Shown here: in pieces, positions 58,684-64,000 of the stretch
How the letters are laid out: each line of letters starts with the position of its first letter
Numbering within the stretch: position 1 is the first letter of the stretch
Assembly: GCA_050946055.1 (NCBI GenBank)
Contig: JBMNUB010000003.1
Coordinates: forward strand, 1 to 64,000
DNA length: 64,000 nt
Direction: 5' to 3'
Origin: Fimadaptatus sp050946055
Lineage (GTDB): Bacteria > Bacillota > Clostridia > Christensenellales > Aristaeellaceae
The notes under the pieces: generated by a model
What the model saw: the letters and a program-made list of their open reading frames with translations, nothing else
What the model was told of the DNA's origin: nothing
Database searches by the model: none
Position numbers and translations under genes: made by a program

Positions 58684-58776
58684 ATGTCTAAACATCAGCC
58701 AAGGTTAGAAATGCATGGAATGGTAAAACCTATAAATCGACAGAAGTCCTTATGTCGATTAACGACAGAGATATAA
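58684..58776 (+). CDS. 30-codon open frame with good ribosome binding site
   Basis: The frame starts MSKHQPRLEMHG after AGGGGAG and ends at TAA 58774-58776, overlapping the next small gene in another frame. The peptide KPINRQKS just before the overlap reads as if it should continue into SINDRDIIKQ of the next frame, so this is either a leader peptide coupled to it or the 5' half of one gene broken by a one-base shift. Confidence 0.4.
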   Translation: MSKHQPRLEMHGMVKPINRQKSLCRLTTEI

Positions 58777-58967
58777 TAAAGCAATGGTGCAGACAGCACG
58801 GTTATACAATGTCAGGATATATTTATGAATTAGTGATTAAAGACATGGCTGCGCGTGGCATCAGGCTTGAAGGGACAGCAACGCGAAATGTCGATGACAT
58901 CATAAATAATGATGCACTATCTGCCGCGAATCATACTAGCACGCCGGATGAAGACTGCGATAAATAG
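58752..58967 (+). CDS. small hypothetical protein in an AT-rich island
   Basis: The 71-residue product (or the downstream half of a slightly longer one) has SINDRDIIKQWCRQHGYTMSGYIYELVIKDMAARG, a predicted helix-turn-helix-like run of two helices around GYTMSGYI that resembles ribbon-helix-helix or plasmid-type small DNA-binding proteins, and an acidic tail. This likeness is weak. Composition and codons are AT-richer than neighbouring genes, which suggests transfer. It has no ribosome binding site of its own, in line with coupling to, or a frameshift from, the frame at 58684. The rest of the island to 59237 shows nothing I recognise. Confidence 0.45.
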   Translation: MSINDRDIIKQWCRQHGYTMSGYIYELVIKDMAARGIRLEGTATRNVDDIINNDALSAANHTSTPDEDCDK

Positions 58968-59237
58968 GACAACTCATGGCATTCATCAACATGTAAGTCC
59001 AGCTAGATAGACTGATGCAACGATATGTGATGTGTGGGCTGTTAATGTATGGCGGGAACAAGCATTCGATAAGAACACATTGATTGAGATTAATCAATAC
59101 ATGTGAGAGCTTGGTGTGACCCGCCATGCTTTTTCAAAATGTGTTAGTCATATATAACTACAAACGCCGACGTTTTACACCAAAGTTTTTATCCTACGCT
59201 TTTCGCAATTACGTGATACATTCACCATTTCCACACA

Positions 59238-59275
59238 CAAAAAAACCGGACGGGGGAAACCAAATCCCCCGTCCG
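59238..59275 (-). terminator. terminator of galK
   Basis: On the minus strand CGGACGGGGGA (59275-59265) pairs with TCCCCCGTCCG (59257-59247) and is followed by a long T run. Confidence 0.92.
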
Positions 59276-59290
59276 CATGTGATTAATCCA

Positions 59291-60577
59291 TCAAATCTTC
59301 CACTGTACCGCGCCCGCGTGACGGATGTCAAGCACGGTGCAGCTGTGCGCGCCAAACACGGCCTCCATCTTGCGGGTGAAGGTCTTGAGCATGTCGTTGG
59401 GCACGAAGGTCAGTATGGTGCCGGCGAATCCACCGCCGTGTATGCGCCATGCGCCCTTGCCTTCCAGCATGCGGCGGCTCATCTCCAGCGCCAGCGCCAG
59501 CGGCTCCTCGGTCTGACCGGCCACGTATACGTTCTGAAGCAGCTTCCAGCTGCTCTCGCCGGATGCGATTATCAGGCGGAAGAACTCGTTTATGTCGCCA
59601 TTGCGCAGCGCCTCGACCTGCTCCTTGACGCGCGCGTTCTCATCGAAGAAGTGCAGCGCGCGCATTATGGCGCGGTCGCTGACCTTGCCCTTGAGCGAGG
59701 AGATGCCCTCCTCGACCTGCTCGGGCAGCACTTCGCGCAGCACCTTGCAGCCGAACGCGGCGGCGACTTCCTTCATCTCGGTGGGTATGGCGGCGTATTC
59801 GGCAGTCAGGTCGGCATGGTTGCCGCCCGCGCCCACGACCACCAGCGCATAGCCATTGGCGGCGAAGTCGAAATCGACGTTCTCCACCTGCGGCTCGGCG
59901 CGGCGGAAGTCTATCGTAACCAGGCCACCCAGCGCGCTGGCCGCCTGATCCATAAGACCCGAAGGCTTGCCGAAGTACACGTTCTCGGCGTACTGCGATA
60001 CCTGGGCCAGCTCAAGGTTGGAGAGCTTGCCGTCGTTGTACATGCCGTTGAGTATGTCGGCCATCAGCACCTCGAACGCCGCCGAGGAGGACAGGCCGGA
60101 GCCCTTGAACACGCTGGAGGTGACTATGGCGTTGAAGCCGCCCACCTCGCAGCCCAGCTGCTTAAAGCGCGCCGCTACGCCGCGTATCAGCGCCAGAGAG
60201 GTCTCGCGCTCGCTGTCCACTACGTCCAGCTCGGCGGTGTTCACCACCAGCGCACCCTCATAGCCCTCGGAGTATACGGTTATCACGCCGTCATTAGTGG
60301 GCGCGGCTATGGCAACAGTGTCCAGGTTTACGCCCGCGGCGAGGACTCTGCCCGACTGATGGTCGGTGTGGTTGCCGCCTATCTCGGTGCGGCCGGGCGC
60401 GGAGAAGAAGTTGACTCCGTCCACATTGCCAAACTCCTCAAAGTAGCGCTTGGCGATGCGGCAGTAGCGCTCCATCTGGTAGAGCAGCACGCCTTCGCGC
60501 TTGCCGTAAAGCTCGGTGAACTTGTTCGCGGCCTCACTCGACCGCAGGAATTTCAGGATATCGGGCAGATTATTCAT
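59291..60577 (-). CDS. galK: galactokinase
   Basis: GalK phosphorylates galactose at the start of the Leloir pathway. The 428-residue GHMP kinase has FFSAPGRTEIGGNHTDHQSG (the galactose-binding signature, about residues 58-77, a variant of GRVNLIGEHTDY), the ATP loop VFKGSGLSSSAAFEV (about 155-169) and the C-terminal HGGGFAGTIL. It is longer than E. coli GalK by about 45 residues, mostly at the N-terminus. No other gal gene is adjacent. A promoter with an overlapping palindrome lies upstream. Confidence 0.92.
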   Translation of the reverse strand: MNNLPDILKFLRSSEAANKFTELYGKREGVLLYQMERYCRIAKRYFEEFGNVDGVNFFSAPGRTEIGGNHTDHQSGRVLAAGVNLDTVAIAAPTNDGVITVYSEGYEGALVVNTAELDVVDSERETSLALIRGVAARFKQLGCEVGGFNAIVTSSVFKGSGLSSSAAFEVLMADILNGMYNDGKLSNLELAQVSQYAENVYFGKPSGLMDQAASALGGLVTIDFRRAEPQVENVDFDFAANGYALVVVGAGGNHADLTAEYAAIPTEMKEVAAAFGCKVLREVLPEQVEEGISSLKGKVSDRAIMRALHFFDENARVKEQVEALRNGDINEFFRLIIASGESSWKLLQNVYVAGQTEEPLALALEMSRRMLEGKGAWRIHGGGFAGTILTFVPNDMLKTFTRKMEAVFGAHSCTVLDIRHAGAVQWKI

Positions 60578-60678
60578 AGCAGCAATTCTCCCATCCGTAA
60601 GTATCTGGCCGGCACAAGGCCGCCTGCAAGTATCGGGCGATCACGCACTCCGCGCCGGATATACATCAGCCGGAAGTG

Positions 60679-60722
60679 CGTATACATATTATTATTGTAT
60701 ACGACTTTCCAACGGATTTCAA
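60679..60722 (-). promoter_or_regulatory. galK promoter with overlapping palindrome
   Basis: On the minus strand TTGAAA (60722-60717) and TACAAT (60699-60694) are 17 bp apart. The inverted repeat CGTATAC (60679-60685) and GTATACG (60697-60703), with an AT-only centre, covers the -10 and the start site, as expected for a repressor site. The repressor is not in the window. Confidence 0.75.
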
Positions 60723-61029
60723 GCCATTCTTACAAAAAATATTGGCTTTATGTCGTAAAGACACGCATGAGGCGCGCAATTAATAAGGTAAGTTTTGCCA
60801 TGGCCATACATTGCGCGCATTATTGGCGGCGCGACGCGGTCCGCCGGGCGGGTCAGGCGCGCGCTGTATCCGCAATACTGGCCTGTGCCTGCGCCGGTGC
60901 GCGTGGCGCAGGAGCCTACGAAACGCAAACATGCGCAATGTGTCGGCAAGGCGCGCAAACATGCGCATTTGCTTTAAGCGGCATCGCAAAGCGCGGCATA
61001 TCCTGCTACCATACGGCGCGCGAAAACGC

Positions 61030-61058
61030 TTGCAATTTGCCCCAAAAGGGCATACAAT
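61030..61058 (+). promoter_or_regulatory. promoter for the sensor kinase gene
   Basis: TTGCAA (61030-61035) and TACAAT (61053-61058) are 17 bp apart, about 28 bases before the start codon. The gap 60723-61029 shows no gene. Confidence 0.7.
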
Positions 61059-61085
61059 CTATTCAGCAATGTGTGGGGGATCGGG

Positions 61086-61979
61086 ATGAAAGATTTCAGG
61101 CAGAAGATAGTCATAAACAAGGTCGCGCGCCTTTCCATCATAATAAACGCGGTGCAGATACTGCTCATGCTGGGCATAGTGCTGGCGATATCGTTTGGCG
61201 ACAGCGTGGTCATATCCAGCTATTATACGAAGGCGGTATTGGTGCTTGCGTCGCTGGTTGTATCGTGGGGCGCGGCTGTGGATATACGCGAAGCCATAAT
61301 GACGCGGCGCACTACCACGCGCGTGGACATGCTTCAGGACGCGATAGGTCAGCTGGAGGAGCTGAACGTGACGCTGCGCGGCCAACGCCATGACTTCATG
61401 AATCACTTGCAGGTGGTATACAGCCTGATGGAGCTGGGCGAGTACGGCGAGGCCATGAAGTACATAGAGCGCACATACGACGATATACTGAGCGTGTCGC
61501 GCGTGATGAAGACCGCCTCGCCAGCCATAAACGCGCTTCTCATGGCCAAGACCAGCGACGCGCGCGCCGGCGGCATTGAGCTGGAGTTGAACATATCCTC
61601 GCCCTATGCCGATCTGCCGCTGGAGAGCTGGGAGATGTGCCGCGTGCTGGGCAATCTGCTGGACAACGCCATAGACGCGCTGGAGGGCGTGCATGACGGG
61701 CGCATATCGGTGGAGCTGACCGAGAACCTGCACGAGTACGGCTTTCGAGTGTTTAACAACGGCCCGGCGATACGCCCGGAGCATCGCGATCTGATATTCC
61801 AGACCGGCTTTACCACCAAGTCCACAGGCACGGGCATGGGACTGCACATAGTAAGGACGATAATGCGCGATCACGGCGGCGATGTGCGGCTGGAGACGGG
61901 CGGCGAAGGCACGGCGTTCATAGGCACATTGCCCAAGCGACTGCCCGACGAGCGCGAAAAGCGCGTCGAGGACGAGTGA
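61086..61979 (+). CDS. sensor histidine kinase (Spo0B/DcuS-type HATPase)
   Basis: The 297-residue protein has two N-terminal membrane helices (about residues 17-38 and 44-62), a short coiled coil, and the phosphoacceptor block LRGQRHDFMNHLQVVYSLMELG (split over residues 100-121, His in RHDFMNH), then an HATPase domain with LGNLLDNAIDAL (N box), IFQTGFTTKSTGTGMGLHIV (F and G boxes). The extracellular loop is very short, so it may sense a membrane or intracellular cue. No response regulator gene is adjacent. GGGGGATCGGG precedes the ATG. Confidence 0.88.
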   Translation: MKDFRQKIVINKVARLSIIINAVQILLMLGIVLAISFGDSVVISSYYTKAVLVLASLVVSWGAAVDIREAIMTRRTTTRVDMLQDAIGQLEELNVTLRGQRHDFMNHLQVVYSLMELGEYGEAMKYIERTYDDILSVSRVMKTASPAINALLMAKTSDARAGGIELELNISSPYADLPLESWEMCRVLGNLLDNAIDALEGVHDGRISVELTENLHEYGFRVFNNGPAIRPEHRDLIFQTGFTTKSTGTGMGLHIVRTIMRDHGGDVRLETGGEGTAFIGTLPKRLPDEREKRVEDE

Positions 61980-62079
61980 AACGGCAGAAGCGGCTTGCCG
62001 CGCGCAATGCCCGTGGAGAAGGCGCGCGCATGCTGCGCGGGCAGGGCGGCGAAATACAATGTGTGGGCGGTGATGAGGC

Positions 62080-62682
62080 ATGCAAAAACGCCGTGTCAGC
62101 GGCATGCAGAGGGTGATTCCGCGCATTGCGGCTGCGCTTGCAGCGGCGGCGGCGGTGCTTGCGTGCTGCGCGGCGCTGCTGGGCGAGCCATGGTTCACGC
62201 TGGCAATAACGGCGGGCGCGGCGGCATATCACTTCGTCATGCGGCTGGCCGTGGGGCGTGCGGTGGGCAGGCTCAGGCTTGACAGTCATGCGGCGTGGTT
62301 CAGGCCGCGCGCGTGGGAGGCCGGGCTGTATCGTGCGCTGCGCGTGGACAGGTGGAAGGGGCGCATGCCCACATATGTTGCGGGCAGCTTTGACTGGCGC
62401 GTGCGCGGCGCGGAAGCGGTGCTGGACGCCATGTGCGCCGCCGAGGTCACGCATGAGGCAATAGCGGTGCTGGGCTTTGCCACGCTGATACTGGCGGCGC
62501 TGTGCGAGGACGGCACGGTCTGTCTCATCATAATGACGGCGACTTCGCTGGCATCGGCGCTGGCAGAGCTTATGTTTGCGGCTATGCAGCGCTACAATCG
62601 CCCGCGTCTTGAGCGCGTGGCGGAGCGCATGGCGCGCCGCGCGGAACGGAGGATGGCTCATGAACATGACGGAAGGCTTTGA
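62080..62682 (+). CDS. membrane protein resembling CrtO-type acyltransferases
   Basis: The 200-residue product has two N-terminal hydrophobic segments (about 15-35 and 40-55) and two more near residues 125-160. The middle part AWFRPRAWEAGLYRALRVDRWKGRMPTY (in two pieces, about residues 71-98) is similar in pattern to the family that includes glycosyl-4,4'-diaponeurosporenoate acyltransferase CrtO. No carotenoid genes are nearby, so the name should not be taken as function. The ribosome binding site is weak. ATG 62104 is an alternative. It overlaps the next gene by 23 bases. Confidence 0.5.
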   Translation: MQKRRVSGMQRVIPRIAAALAAAAAVLACCAALLGEPWFTLAITAGAAAYHFVMRLAVGRAVGRLRLDSHAAWFRPRAWEAGLYRALRVDRWKGRMPTYVAGSFDWRVRGAEAVLDAMCAAEVTHEAIAVLGFATLILAALCEDGTVCLIIMTATSLASALAELMFAAMQRYNRPRLERVAERMARRAERRMAHEHDGRL

Positions 62683-64000
62683 CACTATAGTTCATCAGGT
62701 GGATTTTTGCGTGGTGGGCGGCGGCCTTGCGGGGCTGTGCGCGGCGGTGGCGGCGGCGCGGCACGGCGCGAAGGTGGCGCTGATGCAGGAGCGGCCCATG
62801 CTGGGCGGCAACGCTTCCAGCGAGATACGCATGTGGGTGTGCGGCGCGCACGGCGCGAACAAGCTGGAGACCGGGCTTGTCGAGGAACTCAAGCTGGAGA
62901 ACATGTACCGCAATCCTGACCGCAACTATTCGGTCTGGGACGGCATAATGTACGAGCTGGCGCGCAATGAACAGAACATAGAGCTGCTGCTCAACTGCAG
63001 CTGCTTTGACTGCGCAATGGACGGAGACCGCATAATCTCTGTGCGTGGCTGGCAGATGACCACGCAGACCTTCCACGAGGTGCGCGCGCGGATATTTGCC
63101 GACTGCTCGGGCGACAGCGTGCTTGCGCCGCTGACGGGCGCAGAGTTCCGCCTGGGGCGCGAGGCGCGCGGCGAGTTCGGCGAGAGCATAGCGCCCGAAC
63201 AGGCAGACCGCCGCACCATGGGCATGAGCTGCATGCTTCAGGCGCGGCAGGAAGCGCGTCCAAGCGAGTTCATACCGCCTAAGTGGGCGTACAAGTTCAC
63301 GCGCGAGGATCTTGTGCATCGCGTGCCTGACATGTCCCAGCCCGGCGAGAACTTCTGGTATCTCGAACTGGGCGGCGAGGACGATTCCATACGCGACACC
63401 GAGCGCCTGCGCGACGAGCTGCTCAAGACCGCGTACGGCATATGGGATTACGTAAAGAACGCGCCCGAGAACCGCGAGCGCAATGCCTGCTGGCGGCTGG
63501 ACTGGATGGGCATACTGCCCGGCAAGCGCGAGAGCAGGCGCTATGTGGGCGATTACATAATGACGCAGAACGATGTGCGCGAGGGCGGACACTTCGATGA
63601 CCTGATAGCATACGGCGGCTGGTCGATGGATGACCACAACCCGGCGGGCTTCCGCACGCGCGAGCAGCCCACCATATACCATCCCGCGCCCTCGCCATAT
63701 GGCATACCCTACCGCTGCACGTATTCGCGCAACATAGCCAACCTCATGTTCGCCGGGCGCAACATATCTGTCACGCACTCGGCGATGAGTTCCACGCGCG
63801 TCATGGCGACCTGCGCCATGCTGGGGCAGGCCGTGGGCGTGGCCGCGTCGATAGCCGTGCGCGAGGATGTGTCGCCGCGCGGCGTGTACGAGCGCTTCAT
63901 AGGCGAGGTCAAGCAGACGCTCATGGACGACGATTGCTATCTGCCGTTTAACAAGAGGCGCGTGCCTGAGCTTACGCGCACGGCCGGCATCAGCGCGCAG
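62660..64000 (+). CDS. FAD-dependent oxidoreductase, cut by the window end
   Basis: The frame starts at ATG 62660 (GGAGGA nine bases upstream, or ATG 62666) and is still open at base 64000. The Rossmann loop VVGGGLAGLCAAVAAARHGAKV (about residues 19-40, in two pieces) and the block MLGGNASSEIRMWVCGAHG identify the FAD-dependent oxidoreductase family of PF12831 type. Later blocks are FADCSGDS, NLMFAGRNISVTHSAMSSTR and CAMLGQAVGVAA. Members are often encoded beside polysaccharide or sugar-acid catabolic genes. The substrate is unknown, and the C-terminal part is missing. Confidence 0.85.
   Translation, partial: MNMTEGFDTIVHQVDFCVVGGGLAGLCAAVAAARHGAKVALMQERPMLGGNASSEIRMWVCGAHGANKLETGLVEELKLENMYRNPDRNYSVWDGIMYELARNEQNIELLLNCSCFDCAMDGDRIISVRGWQMTTQTFHEVRARIFADCSGDSVLAPLTGAEFRLGREARGEFGESIAPEQADRRTMGMSCMLQARQEARPSEFIPPKWAYKFTREDLVHRVPDMSQPGENFWYLELGGEDDSIRDTERLRDELLKTAYGIWDYVKNAPENRERNACWRLDWMGILPGKRESRRYVGDYIMTQNDVREGGHFDDLIAYGGWSMDDHNPAGFRTREQPTIYHPAPSPYGIPYRCTYSRNIANLMFAGRNISVTHSAMSSTRVMATCAMLGQAVGVAASIAVREDVSPRGVYERFIGEVKQTLMDDDCYLPFNKRRVPELTRTAGISAQ

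Overview
The window reads as a chromosomal segment of a GC-rich member of the Clostridia (Bacillota), probably an uncultured gut-type anaerobe. The evidence is sigma-A type promoters with 17-bp spacers, strong AGGAGG ribosome binding sites, a T-box in front of ileS, FMN and lysine riboswitches with rho-independent terminators, an L10 leader, formate-tetrahydrofolate ligase and a ferredoxin-dependent 2-oxoacid oxidoreductase. Isoleucine is written mostly as ATA despite the high GC, with ATC appearing more in ribosomal protein genes. I saw no rRNA, tRNA, CRISPR array or insertion sequence.

Layout. 0.2-3.9 kb: rpmG-secE-nusG-rplK-rplA-(L10 leader)-rplJ-rplL. 4.3-6.4 kb: larE-larB-larC2, the nickel-pincer cofactor genes, with no larC1. 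6.5-13.9 kb: purE-purM-purN-GNAT-purH, then purD and a HAD phosphatase. 13.95-14.8 kb: a yefM-yoeB toxin-antitoxin pair, preceded by two copies of its operator with a hairpin-rich element between them. 14.9-18.0 kb (minus): ribU under an FMN riboswitch, an amidohydrolase and a small DUF2007-like protein. 18.5-23.4 kb: MerR and MocR regulators, a metallopeptidase, an alpha/beta hydrolase. 24.1-28.6 kb: a membrane-anchored MurF-like ligase, a D-Ala-D-Ala ligase with a Gly/Lys tail, a metallophosphatase. 29-34 kb: amidohydrolase (minus), azlCD, M42 peptidase, MATE exporter. 34.5-35.7 kb: rplM-rpsI. 35.7-36.3 kb: an AT-rich island with a 55-residue membrane protein. 36.6-39.5 kb: lysine riboswitch and a three-gene amino-acid ABC importer. 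39.5-45.6 kb: ANT(6)-like nucleotidyltransferase, fhs (minus), a membrane protein, argC, metY. 45.7-53.4 kb: T-box and ileS, an RNA methyltransferase, an RluA pseudouridine synthase, a holin-like protein, an orphan DNA methyltransferase and a duplicated small-domain protein. 53.5-56.2 kb: korDABC. 56.5-58.3 kb: tsaE-tsaB-rimI. 58.4-59.2 kb: a second AT-rich island. 59.3-64 kb: galK (minus), a sensor kinase, a CrtO-like membrane protein and an FAD oxidoreductase that runs off the end.

The genes are mainly housekeeping: translation, purine synthesis (with fhs supplying formyl-tetrahydrofolate), amino-acid uptake and synthesis, and ferredoxin-linked 2-oxoacid oxidation. The less ordinary content is between genes. 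Minisatellite arrays with seven different units (about 24, 42, 51, 58, 59, 69 and mixed 41/51 bp) sit in separate intergenic gaps, and a hairpin-rich element occurs twice (about 13.99-14.21 and 27.46-27.60 kb) with conserved loops and compensating stem changes. That pair is the best candidate here for an undescribed structured RNA or mobile element.
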